A DNA stretch of 64,000 bases, from assembly GCA_003210075.1 (NCBI GenBank), contig QCNR01000002.1, positions 19,811 to 83,810 of the forward strand. The letters are read 5' to 3'. Both the position numbers and the translations under genes were made by a program. The notes under the pieces are model-generated. The model made no database searches. It was not told the DNA's origin and saw nothing but the letters and a program-made list of their open reading frames with translations. Below, piece after piece: positions 1 to 8,909 of the stretch. Position 1 is the first letter of the stretch, and every line of letters begins with the position of its first letter. The DNA is from Pelagibacteraceae bacterium AG-426-G09 (GTDB lineage: Bacteria; Pseudomonadota; Alphaproteobacteria; Pelagibacterales; Pelagibacteraceae).

Positions 1-1
1 T

Positions 2-793
2 AACGTTTTAAGAAACGCTGATAGACTATCAACTTACAGACAGATATGTGCGCAAGTTGCTAGAGAGCATAACTTAATAGCTTGTTTCATGACAAAGCCT
101 TTTATGGGAGTTTCTGCGAGTGGATGTCATACGAATATGTCTTTATGGAAAGGTGGAAAAATTTCAGTAAATAAATTGGGTAACAAAAATTTACCAGGGG
201 TAGAAGAAGTCTTTAGCTATGTCTCAGGTGGGACAAATACATTTATGCCAGATACGAAAGATATGCAGCTACCAGGAAAAATTGGTTTACAATCAATTGC
301 TGGTATCATGAAACATTTGCCTGCATTAACAGCATTAGGATCTTCAACGGTGAACTCATACAGAAGATTATGGGATCAAGGTTTCTGGGCACCTGTTTAT
401 GCTGACTGGGGATATCAAAATAGAACTTGTGGATTAAGAGTATCTGCACCAGGTCGTTTTGAATATAGATCAGTTGACTCAATGCATAATCCTTATTTGT
501 TAGGTGCGGCATTACTTAAAGCTTGTGATGAGGGAATTACTAAAAAAATGGTTCCTGCAAAACCTGAGTCTCGAAATATTTATGAAGCTCAGAAAGCTGG
601 AAAAGATGTTAAGAAACTCCCACTAAGTTTAGGAGAGGCTTTGGAAAGACTGTCAGAGGATGAGGTTATAAAATCAGCTATGCCAGATGAAATGTATAAA
701 GTGTTTCATTGGTATAAAAATGATGAGTGGGAAAGATTCCTTGGTGCAACAACACAATGGGATCTAGATACTTATCTTGACTGTTTACCTTAA
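2..793 (+). CDS. gmaS: Glutamine synthetase family, gamma-glutamylmethylamide synthetase-like (5' truncated by window edge)
   Basis: The frame is open upstream of the listed ATG at 89 to the window edge (NVLRNADRLSTYRQICAQVAREHNLIACFM...), so the track start is an edge artefact. GS C-terminal motifs (NSYRRLW, NRTCGLRV, FEYRSVDSMHNPYL) and a TYLDCLP C-terminus, followed by mgs-like genes. Confidence 0.75.
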   Translation, partial: NVLRNADRLSTYRQICAQVAREHNLIACFMTKPFMGVSASGCHTNMSLWKGGKISVNKLGNKNLPGVEEVFSYVSGGTNTFMPDTKDMQLPGKIGLQSIAGIMKHLPALTALGSSTVNSYRRLWDQGFWAPVYADWGYQNRTCGLRVSAPGRFEYRSVDSMHNPYLLGAALLKACDEGITKKMVPAKPESRNIYEAQKAGKDVKKLPLSLGEALERLSEDEVIKSAMPDEMYKVFHWYKNDEWERFLGATTQWDLDTYLDCLP

Positions 794-813
794 AAATATA
801 AAAGGGGAAATAT

Positions 814-1755
814 ATGTGCGGAATAGCTGGATTAATTCACAGAGGTAAGTCTTCAAACGTTGGAAGCGAATTGCAACAAATGCTTCAAGCATTGAAGCAT
901 AGAGGGCCGGACTCAACTGGTTATGCTTTATATGCAGAAAATGATGGTAAGAATTTCATTATGAGATTTAAAGTAGGAGAAAATGTTGGCGAAGGTAGTA
1001 CTTCAGTAAACGAGGACGCTAGTGTTTACGATGAAAGAAAAAAACTAGTAGATCATATGTTAAAAGAATTAGGAGCAAATATAGTAAAAGATGAAAAGTT
1101 GACTCCATATTCCTATAGATATGAAATGCAATTTGATAAGGACTTGATGGAGTTTTCAAAAAAAATTGAAAGTATTAATGGAGTGGAAATTTTATCAATA
1201 GGAAAATCTTTAGAATTAATTAAAGATTTAGGCGATGCTGCTGCAGTTTCAGAAAGATATGGATTGGGTGATGTTAAAGGCACACATGCTATTGGACATG
1301 CAAGAATGGCAACTGAATCTGGTGTCGATATTAAATCTGCCCACCCTTTTTGGGGATACCCATTTAGCGATGTTTCTGTGGTTCATAACGGACAATTAAC
1401 TAATTATTGGAATAATAGAAGAGTTCTAGAAAATAAAGGCATGAGATTTATGTCTGAATGTGATTCAGAGTTAATCGCAGTGTATCTTGCTGAAAAAATG
1501 AGAAATGGTGCAACTTTAGAAGAAGGTATGAAAGACTCGTTAACTGGTTTAGATGGAGTGTTCACGTATTTTGTTGCAACTAAAGACTCTTTAGGTATGG
1601 CTAAAGATACTATGGCTGCAAAACCCTTAGTTCTTTATGAGTCAGATGATTTAGTGGCAATGGGATCAGAGGAAATTGCAATACGATCAATTCTTCCTCA
1701 AGAAATAGATACTTATGATCCATTCGATGGAGAGGTAAAGGTATGGCGAATTTAA
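814..1755 (+). CDS. mgsA: Class II glutamine amidotransferase-like subunit (N-methylglutamate synthase subunit A / GlxB-like)
   Basis: MCGIAGLIHRG N-terminus with Cys2 nucleophile, HRGPDSTG, SVVHNGQLTNY motifs; first of three consecutive GltB-domain-like ORFs. Confidence 0.75.
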   Translation: MCGIAGLIHRGKSSNVGSELQQMLQALKHRGPDSTGYALYAENDGKNFIMRFKVGENVGEGSTSVNEDASVYDERKKLVDHMLKELGANIVKDEKLTPYSYRYEMQFDKDLMEFSKKIESINGVEILSIGKSLELIKDLGDAAAVSERYGLGDVKGTHAIGHARMATESGVDIKSAHPFWGYPFSDVSVVHNGQLTNYWNNRRVLENKGMRFMSECDSELIAVYLAEKMRNGATLEEGMKDSLTGLDGVFTYFVATKDSLGMAKDTMAAKPLVLYESDDLVAMGSEEIAIRSILPQEIDTYDPFDGEVKVWRI

Positions 1756-2597
1756 AAACTTCAGAAAAAAAAACAAAAGCCCAATCAATGGGACTTCATA
1801 CTGAAGTCTTAACTGGGAAAACTCAACAAAAATTCTTTAATCCTGATGAGGCTGAAAATTTCTACTATTGGGGAACATATGATGTAGATTTTAATAAAAG
1901 AACTGATCTTGATGTTAAAAATTTAGATTGTAAAGAAGCGAACAGAAAAATTGATGATTTAATGAGTCAAGGTTATGGGACTATAGTAATTAAAAATCCA
2001 CAAGGAAAACACAGCTTAGGCGTAGGGATACTTAATAAACTAAATTTAATCTTTGAGGGTAGCTTAGGATATTTTGGTGTTGGCTCGATTGATGGACCTA
2101 CTGTAAGAATAAATGGCAGAGTCGGTTGGTCTTGTGCAGAAAACATGATGGCAGGAAAAGTAGTTATTGAAAAAAATGCAGGATCTTGCTTTGGGGCGGC
2201 TATAAGAGGTGGTGACCTTATTTGTAAAGGAAGTGTTGGTGCAAGAACAGGGATCGACCAAAAAGGCGGGACAATAATTATTGGTGGAGATGCAGGCGCA
2301 TTTACGGGTTTCATGATGCAAAGAGGAAGAATAATAATTTTGGGTGACGTAGGCATAAACCTTGGAGACTCTATGTATGATGGGACTATTTATGTAGGTG
2401 GAAAAATAGGTTCATTTGGAAGTGATGCCGTAGAGTCGCCTATGACAAAAAGTGATATGGATTGGTTAAAAAGAAAACTTAAAGTAGCAGAGATCGGTGA
2501 AAATTTTGATATGTCTAAAATGACAAAAGTAGTAGCTGGTAAAAAATTATGGAATTACGACGCATTAGAACCAACTGAGAAAAAAGGAGCTATATAA
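1743..2597 (+). CDS. mgsB: Glutamate synthase alpha-subunit C-terminal-like (GXGXG) protein (MgsB / GlxC-like)
   Basis: Gly-rich beta-helix repeats (GGDLICKGSVGARTGIDQKGGTIIIGGDAGAFTGFMMQRG); 13-nt overlap with the upstream gene. Confidence 0.75.
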   Translation: MANLKTSEKKTKAQSMGLHTEVLTGKTQQKFFNPDEAENFYYWGTYDVDFNKRTDLDVKNLDCKEANRKIDDLMSQGYGTIVIKNPQGKHSLGVGILNKLNLIFEGSLGYFGVGSIDGPTVRINGRVGWSCAENMMAGKVVIEKNAGSCFGAAIRGGDLICKGSVGARTGIDQKGGTIIIGGDAGAFTGFMMQRGRIIILGDVGINLGDSMYDGTIYVGGKIGSFGSDAVESPMTKSDMDWLKRKLKVAEIGENFDMSKMTKVVAGKKLWNYDALEPTEKKGAI

Positions 2598-2598
2598 A

Positions 2599-3996
2599 AT
2601 GGCAAAAAAAAAGAAAAATGGAAAATCAAACGGTCACTCTAACGGAAATGGCAAGAGTGAGTTCTCAAAAAGAAATAAAAGTTTACTGGGTTATAATTCA
2701 ATTTTTACACCTGAAGTAATTGATGACATCCATATAAAAGCTCAGCTAGGAAGATATAGAATGAGAGGAATGGCTTTAATGAAAAAAATTCCTACATTTG
2801 ATGATCTTGTGTTTTTACCTGGAACTTTAACAAGATTTGTAATTGAAGGTTACAGAGAAAAGTGTGAAACAAAAACTGTTATTGGGCCAAGATGTGAAAA
2901 TCCAATTGAATTAGATATACCAGTTTATATTACTGGAATGAGTTTCGGTGCATTATCTTATGAGGCAAAAACTGCTTTAGCAAGAGGTGCTACGATGGCT
3001 GGAAGTGCCACATGTTCAGGTGAAGGCGGAATGATACCAGATGAGAGAAGATATTCGGAAAAATGGTACTATCAATGTATTCAATCTAGATATGGTTTTA
3101 ATCCACATCACGCTCAACTTGCGGATGGTATAGAGGTATTTATAGGACAAGGTCAAAAAGTTGGTATGGGAGGACATTTAATGGGTCAGAAAGTTACTGA
3201 CCAAGTTGCTGAAATGAGATCACTTCCAGCTGGTATTGACCAAAGATCACCAGCAAGACACCCTGATTGGCTAGGACCAGATGATCTTGCATTAAAAGTT
3301 CAAGAGCTAAGAGAATTAACTAAAAATAAAGTACCAATCCAATTGAAACTTGGGGCTGCAAAAGTATATGACGATGTGCGTATGGCAGCTAAGTGTGATC
3401 CTGACTCGATTTACCTTGATGGAATGGAAGGATCAACTGGTGCTGGACCGCATATCGCTGCGGCTAATACAGGTATACCAGGAATTGCCGCTATAAGAGA
3501 AGCAAGAAGAGCAATAGATGATGTTGGAAAAACTGGAAAAGTTACGTTGATCTATGCAGGCGGAGTTAGAGATGGTGCAGATATGGCAAAAGCACTTGCT
3601 TTAGGTGCAGATGCAATTGCAATAGGAACTGGAGCTATGGTAGCTTTAAATTGTAATAAAGAAATACCTGAGTCAAATTTTGAAAAAGAAATGGGTGTTC
3701 CGGCTGGACATTGTTATCATTGTCATACTGGCAGATGCCCAGTTGGTGTTGCAACGCAAGATCCAAAATTAAGAAAAAGATTAAATCCAGATGAAGCAGC
3801 ATTAAGAGTATACAACTATTTACATGCAATGACTTTAGAAGCGCAACTTCTTGCAAGAGCTTGTGGTAAAACAAATATACACTCTTTAGAACCTGAGGAT
3901 ATGGCAGCTTTAACAATGGAAGCTTCTGCGCTTGCAAAAGTTCCATTATCAGGAACTAATCATACTGTTGGAGTTGATGACTTCCACAAAATATAG
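2599..3996 (+). CDS. mgsC: Glutamate synthase central/FMN domain protein (MgsC / GlxD-like)
   Basis: FMN-binding glutamate synthase motifs (YITGMSFGALSYEAKTALARGA, IYLDGMEGSTGAGP, CYHCHTGRCPVGVATQDP). Confidence 0.8.
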   Translation: MAKKKKNGKSNGHSNGNGKSEFSKRNKSLLGYNSIFTPEVIDDIHIKAQLGRYRMRGMALMKKIPTFDDLVFLPGTLTRFVIEGYREKCETKTVIGPRCENPIELDIPVYITGMSFGALSYEAKTALARGATMAGSATCSGEGGMIPDERRYSEKWYYQCIQSRYGFNPHHAQLADGIEVFIGQGQKVGMGGHLMGQKVTDQVAEMRSLPAGIDQRSPARHPDWLGPDDLALKVQELRELTKNKVPIQLKLGAAKVYDDVRMAAKCDPDSIYLDGMEGSTGAGPHIAAANTGIPGIAAIREARRAIDDVGKTGKVTLIYAGGVRDGADMAKALALGADAIAIGTGAMVALNCNKEIPESNFEKEMGVPAGHCYHCHTGRCPVGVATQDPKLRKRLNPDEAALRVYNYLHAMTLEAQLLARACGKTNIHSLEPEDMAALTMEASALAKVPLSGTNHTVGVDDFHKI

Positions 3997-4004
3997 GAAA
4001 TTAA

Positions 4005-4415
4005 ATGGCAAAGAAAAAAAATAAATCAAAGAAAAAAGAAAAAGAAGTAAAAGGTCAATTAGGAAAGAAAAAAGAGACTGCTAGAGAAAAAATGATTGGT
4101 CAAACTATTGGTTATCGTTACGATGTTAACCTGTTGCCTGATTACGCTAGATTAACTCCTTTCTTGAAAAAATATATAGAAGCAATGGGTTGGGATGATC
4201 TCAACTGGTTAGAAGACGTACATATGGGATATGAAGAGGACAGGCCAGCAGTATTTGATAGAAATGCAAATGGTTGGGTAACAATACCTAAAAAAATTAA
4301 ATTACCTAATAATCAGCAAGACAGAGACATGATTGCTAGAGAATTGTTGGTAAAATTTCAAATGTCTCCAAATCATCCTTTGGTAGATCTAAAAAAAGCA
4401 TATAGAAAATTTTAA
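4005..4415 (+). CDS. Conserved hypothetical protein with Lys-rich N-terminus
   Basis: 136-aa ORF co-directional with mgsC, 8-nt gap; no family recognised. Confidence 0.7.
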   Translation: MAKKKNKSKKKEKEVKGQLGKKKETAREKMIGQTIGYRYDVNLLPDYARLTPFLKKYIEAMGWDDLNWLEDVHMGYEEDRPAVFDRNANGWVTIPKKIKLPNNQQDRDMIARELLVKFQMSPNHPLVDLKKAYRKF

Positions 4416-4593
4416 AATCAAAAAATTATTTAGTTCTAGTATTGGTTGATTAATAATCAACTTTATCAACTAAAATGTAGCTTTTTACTGTTGTTATTAG
4501 TTTTTCAATAAAATAAATTTAATAAAAAGTTTAGGTGTGCTGAAATATTCTGAAAGCATTCTTAAATTTGTAAATTAAAGGGAGGAAAGCACG

Positions 4594-5994
4594 ATGACTG
4601 ATCAACTTAGTGCATTGACGACCATATTTACTGAATTCTACTATTGGGTAACTGTAGTACTTATGTTCCTAATTCACGTAGGTTTCTGTATGTATGAGGT
4701 TGGAGCCTCTAGATATAAACATCACCAACATACATTGATGAAGAATACAATGTTAATACCATTGGTTACAATAACATGGTTCTTTTTTGGTTGGTGGATA
4801 TATTGGGCGTTTCCAACAGGACCGGGTTTAGCACCTTCTATCATGAACGAAAGTGCAGCATTAATTACGGACGAGTCCGCATTTAGTGCAACTTGGTATA
4901 CTGCTACAAGTGATTTAATGGCAATAAACCTTAACGACCACATAAGTGGTGTGTTCTGGGCAGCATTTCTATTATTTTCATGGACAGCAGCTTCAATCGT
5001 TTCAGGTGCTGTAATTGAAAGAATTACAACATTTGCATTTGGTATCTTGGCAATAGCTATTGGTTCGGTATTCTGGACAATAGATGCTGCGTGGGGATGG
5101 CATTTCGACGGTTGGATGTTAAAAATATTAGGTTATCACGATGCTTATGCATCGGGAGTAATTCACGCAATAGCAGGAGGATTTGCTCTTGGAATTCTAT
5201 GTGTATTAGGACCAAGAATAGGAAAATTCTCATCTAGCGGAGAACCTAGAAATATAGGACCAAGAAATCCTTGGTTAGTAACAGTAGGATTATTTTTAAT
5301 TTATACTGGTTTCTGGGGTTTTTATGCAGCGTGTAATATTCCAATCTATGATTTAGGACCTGAATATGGAATGGAAGGAGTAACATTCTGGACTGCAACA
5401 AACATATATGTAACACCAACTACTTTAAGTGGTATTACATTTAACTTCTTGATGTCACTATCAGGAGGATTGTTGGCCGGATATGTTATATCTAAAGGTG
5501 ATCCTTTCTGGACATATTCAAGTGGACTAGCAGGAGTAATAACAGCTTCGGCAGGTAACGACTTATATCACCCAATACAAGCAATGATAATTGCAATGAT
5601 TGGTGTGTGGGTTGCTTACAAACTGCATTATTGGGTTGAACGTAAGTTCAAAATTGATGATGCTGTTGGAGCAGTTGCTGTTCACGGTTATGCTGGTTTC
5701 GTAGGACTAGTTATTTGTGGGTTTGTTCTAAATGGTTATCCATCATCTGGTTACAGTGTTGGAGCTATGTGGGATGGATCAACTTATGCTGCAATAAATC
5801 CATTAGGAATGTTTATTGGGGCAATAATTATGTTCTTCGTTCTAGGGTTTTTCCCTGGCTACATAATTGCTAGAGTACTTCACGGTATGGGCAAATTAAG
5901 AATCCCAAGAGAAGTAGAATTAGCAGGTCTAGATTATCAAATATTAGAGGATGCGAGTAGTGATGAAAAAGCCGTCGCATCATCTTCAAGGTAA
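4594..5994 (+). CDS. amt: Ammonium / methylammonium transporter family protein
   Basis: Multi-TM Amt-type sequence (FWTIDAAWGWHFDGW, VIHAIAGGFALG, GAVAVHGYAGFVG); GGGAGG ribosome site upstream. Confidence 0.85.
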   Translation: MTDQLSALTTIFTEFYYWVTVVLMFLIHVGFCMYEVGASRYKHHQHTLMKNTMLIPLVTITWFFFGWWIYWAFPTGPGLAPSIMNESAALITDESAFSATWYTATSDLMAINLNDHISGVFWAAFLLFSWTAASIVSGAVIERITTFAFGILAIAIGSVFWTIDAAWGWHFDGWMLKILGYHDAYASGVIHAIAGGFALGILCVLGPRIGKFSSSGEPRNIGPRNPWLVTVGLFLIYTGFWGFYAACNIPIYDLGPEYGMEGVTFWTATNIYVTPTTLSGITFNFLMSLSGGLLAGYVISKGDPFWTYSSGLAGVITASAGNDLYHPIQAMIIAMIGVWVAYKLHYWVERKFKIDDAVGAVAVHGYAGFVGLVICGFVLNGYPSSGYSVGAMWDGSTYAAINPLGMFIGAIIMFFVLGFFPGYIIARVLHGMGKLRIPREVELAGLDYQILEDASSDEKAVASSSR

Positions 5995-6006
5995 AGGAGG
6001 TTAACT

Positions 6007-6228
6007 ATGGCTACAGTAAGTAACTGGATAGATCATCTGAGTGCCTCTGAAGTTGCAGGGGCAGTTTACCCGGGCGTTGGATCCGAGGGTATTCTTGTTA
6101 TTGTTGGTATTGTGATTTGGATAGGCTGGCATGTTGTTTCAAGCATGCAAGAGTCTGACAAAATGAATGATATCGCAAGAAGAAGACCTGGAAAAGATGA
6201 CTGGAAAAGCAACACACCTGACTGGTAA
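6007..6228 (+). CDS. Small single-TM protein downstream of amt
   Basis: 73 aa; AAAGGAGG ribosome site; hydrophobic stretch GILVIVGIVIWIGWHVV; 12 nt after amt. Confidence 0.65.
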   Translation: MATVSNWIDHLSASEVAGAVYPGVGSEGILVIVGIVIWIGWHVVSSMQESDKMNDIARRRPGKDDWKSNTPDW

Positions 6229-6240
6229 ATAATAGGTCTT

Positions 6241-6264
6241 GAGGGCGCATTAAAATGCGCCCTC
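6241..6264 (+). terminator. Hairpin GAGGGCGCAT-TAAA-ATGCGCCCTC followed by TTT
   Basis: Perfect 10-bp stem with 4-nt loop; short T run. Confidence 0.65.
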
Positions 6265-6272
6265 TTTAAAAG

Positions 6273-6431
6273 ATGGAAGAAAACAATCAAAAAGAACAAG
6301 AAAATAAAACACCAAGTAAAATGGCTAGGCTAGCATGGCCTAAAGCCAAGTATGGTGTTATAATTGCAATAATAATAATTGTGGTGGTAAATTTAATATA
6401 TTACAAAGACTTAATAAAAAGTTTTTTTTAA
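6273..6431 (+). CDS. 52-aa single-TM small protein
   Basis: Read directly: MEENNQKEQENKTPSKMARLAWPKAKYGVIIAIIIIVVVNLIYYKDLIKSFF*. Below the ORF-track length cutoff; stop lies 2 nt before the next ATG. Confidence 0.5.
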   Translation: MEENNQKEQENKTPSKMARLAWPKAKYGVIIAIIIIVVVNLIYYKDLIKSFF

Positions 6432-6433
6432 AA

Positions 6434-7759
6434 ATGTCAAAAAATCTTTCAAGAATTGCAAAACAAAAAAAAATAAAATACTTTCTTATTAGTTTTGTAG
6501 ATTTATTTGGAGTTTTAAGATCTAAACTTGTTCCGGCAAGAGCAATTGGTGAAATGCAAAAAAATGGAGCTGGTTTTGCTGGTTTCGCTACTTGGTTAGA
6601 TATGACTCCAGCAGACACTGATATGTTTGCGATTCCTGATCCAGATAGTTTAATTATTTTACCTTGGAATAGAGAGGTGGGATGGTTAGCTTCTGATTTA
6701 TGGATGGATGGAAAACCCGTAGATGCATCTCCAAGAATAATGCTTAAAAGACAAATAGAAAAATTATCTAAAAGAAATTTAAAAATGAAATCAGGTGTAG
6801 AATGTGAATATTTTTTATTGTCTGAAGATGGAAAATCAATATCAGATCCAAAAGATATACAGTCAAAACCTTGCTATGATCAATCTGCGTTAATGAGAAG
6901 ATATGAATTAATTAAAGAAATTTGCGATTGTATGATTGAACTTGGATGGAACCCATATCAAAATGATCATGAGGATGCTAATGGGCAATTTGAGATGAAT
7001 TGGGATTATTCAGATAGTTTAATAACAGCCGATAGACATACATTTTTTAAATTTATGGTTAAATCTTTAGCTGAAAAACACGGATTAAGAGCAACTTTTA
7101 TGCCTAAACCATTCACAAACTTAACAGGAAACGGTTGTCATGCTCACATTTCTTTATGGGATGGGAAATCAAATAAATTTTTAGAAAAAGGAGATAGGTT
7201 AGGTTTAAGTAAGTTAGCTTATAATTTTTTAGGTGGAATAATTAAAAATGCCACTTCTCTAGCAGCATTCTTTAATCCAACAATTAATAGTTACAGAAGG
7301 ATAAATGCACCACCAACAAAATCAGGTGCAAGCTGGTCTCCAAGCAGTATTTCTTATACTGGAAACAATAGAACTCATATGATTAGAGTCCCAGATCCAG
7401 GAAGATTTGAGCTTAGATTGATGGATGGATCATCAAATCCATATTTACTACAAGCAGGAGTTATGGCTGCAGGTCTAGATGGCATAAATAATAAAACTGA
7501 TCCAGGAGAACCATTGTTTTGTAATATGTATACAGATCATAAAAATTATCCAAACTTAGAAAGGCTTCCAAATGAACTTGAGGAGTCTTTAGAAAATCTA
7601 GAGAATAACAAAATATTACGTGAGGCTTTTGGAGAAAAAGTAATTTCAAGCTATGTAAAACTTAAAAAACAAGAGATTGAGTCTTTTGATAATGAAGAAA
7701 GATTCGACAAAAGGTCCCCGATAACATCTTGGGAAAGAAACAATAGTCTAGACTGCTAA
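6434..7759 (+). CDS. Glutamine synthetase family protein (GlnT / type III-like or gamma-glutamyl ligase)
   Basis: GS motifs (ECEYFLL, GQFEMNWDYSDSL, GNGCHAHISLWD, NSYRR, NRTHMIRVPDPGRFELRLMDGSSNPYL). Confidence 0.8.
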   Translation: MSKNLSRIAKQKKIKYFLISFVDLFGVLRSKLVPARAIGEMQKNGAGFAGFATWLDMTPADTDMFAIPDPDSLIILPWNREVGWLASDLWMDGKPVDASPRIMLKRQIEKLSKRNLKMKSGVECEYFLLSEDGKSISDPKDIQSKPCYDQSALMRRYELIKEICDCMIELGWNPYQNDHEDANGQFEMNWDYSDSLITADRHTFFKFMVKSLAEKHGLRATFMPKPFTNLTGNGCHAHISLWDGKSNKFLEKGDRLGLSKLAYNFLGGIIKNATSLAAFFNPTINSYRRINAPPTKSGASWSPSSISYTGNNRTHMIRVPDPGRFELRLMDGSSNPYLLQAGVMAAGLDGINNKTDPGEPLFCNMYTDHKNYPNLERLPNELEESLENLENNKILREAFGEKVISSYVKLKKQEIESFDNEERFDKRSPITSWERNNSLDC

Positions 7760-7765
7760 TAACTA

Positions 7766-8905
7766 ATGAGTAATACTGAAGTATTCGGTTGGAAATTTTC
7801 TAAATTTATAAATAATAAAAATTACGATTTTAATAGGGATAAAATTCTTGATGTATGTGGAGAAGATAATGTAATTGATGCCCATGATTCAATATCTGGT
7901 TGGAAAAATTATAATCCAACACCGTTAGTAAAATTAAATAAACTTTCAAAAAAGTTCATTTTAAATAATATTTTTTACAAGGATGAGTCAAAAAGATTCC
8001 ATCTAAAATCGTTTAAAGCTTTAGGGGGTGCGTATGCTGTCCAAAAAATTACAAAAGGAAATAAATCTATCACTGTTGCAACTGCTACAGCAGGTAACCA
8101 TGGTAGATCAGTATCTTGGGGAGCACAGAGACTTGGTTTAAATTGTAAAATATTTATTAGTGAGTATGTAAGCGAAGCACGAGCTGATGTAATGAGAAAT
8201 CTTGGTGCTGACGTTATAAGGGTAAAAGGTAATTATGAAGCATCTTTAAAAGAATGTATTAAACAATCAAAAATGAATGGTTGGGAAATAATACAAGATG
8301 TTGCATGGGAAGGTTATGAAGAAGTTCCAAAATTAACGATGGCTGGATATTCTGTTATGATAAAAGAAATTTCAAATCAAACAGACCAATATATAACCCA
8401 TGTTTTTTTACAGGCAGGTGTAGGTGGAATGGCTTCAGGTGCAATTGCAGGTATTGCTAAATATTTTGAAAGGATACCAAAAATTATTGTTGTTGAGCCT
8501 GAAACAGCTGATTGTGTTTTACAAAGTATAGAAGCAGGTGAAATGCAAAAAATAGATATCAAAAAAGAAAGTATTTTGGGCGGAATGTCATGTGGAGAAG
8601 TTTCAGTAGTTCCTTGGAGAATATTAAAGCATGCAGTAAATAATTGTATAAGTATAACAGATGAAAATATAGCTGAAACAATTGCTATGCTTAAAGAAAA
8701 ATATTTTAGTGATGAACCAATTATTGGAGGAGAGTGCGCAACTCCTGGTATAATTAGTTTAATAGCAGCCACTGAGAATAAAAATATTAAAGATAAATTA
8801 GAGTTAAACGAAAAATCAAATGTTCTTTTAATAGGTTGTGAAGGAGATGCAGATGAAAATCTTTACAAAAAATTATTTAATGAAGGTATTGAAAAATTAA
8901 TTTAA
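7766..8905 (+). CDS. dpaL: Diaminopropionate ammonia-lyase family PLP enzyme
   Basis: Fold type II PLP motifs (KDESKRFHLKSFKALGGAYAV, TATAGNHGRSVSWGAQRLG, GVGGMASGAIAG). Confidence 0.8.
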   Translation: MSNTEVFGWKFSKFINNKNYDFNRDKILDVCGEDNVIDAHDSISGWKNYNPTPLVKLNKLSKKFILNNIFYKDESKRFHLKSFKALGGAYAVQKITKGNKSITVATATAGNHGRSVSWGAQRLGLNCKIFISEYVSEARADVMRNLGADVIRVKGNYEASLKECIKQSKMNGWEIIQDVAWEGYEEVPKLTMAGYSVMIKEISNQTDQYITHVFLQAGVGGMASGAIAGIAKYFERIPKIIVVEPETADCVLQSIEAGEMQKIDIKKESILGGMSCGEVSVVPWRILKHAVNNCISITDENIAETIAMLKEKYFSDEPIIGGECATPGIISLIAATENKNIKDKLELNEKSNVLLIGCEGDADENLYKKLFNEGIEKLI

Positions 8906-8909
8906 ATTT

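Noticed and set aside
89-793. Start at 89 as a true N-terminus of the first ORF
   Set aside because: The reading frame stays open to the window edge and encodes GS-like residues upstream.
1973-2356. 127-aa and 85-aa minus-strand ORFs inside the mgsB-like gene
   Set aside because: Antisense to Gly-rich repeats (reads as Pro/Ile-rich); no independent evidence.
8377-8772. 131-aa minus-strand ORF inside dpaL
   Set aside because: Shadow ORF antisense to a strong PLP-enzyme CDS.
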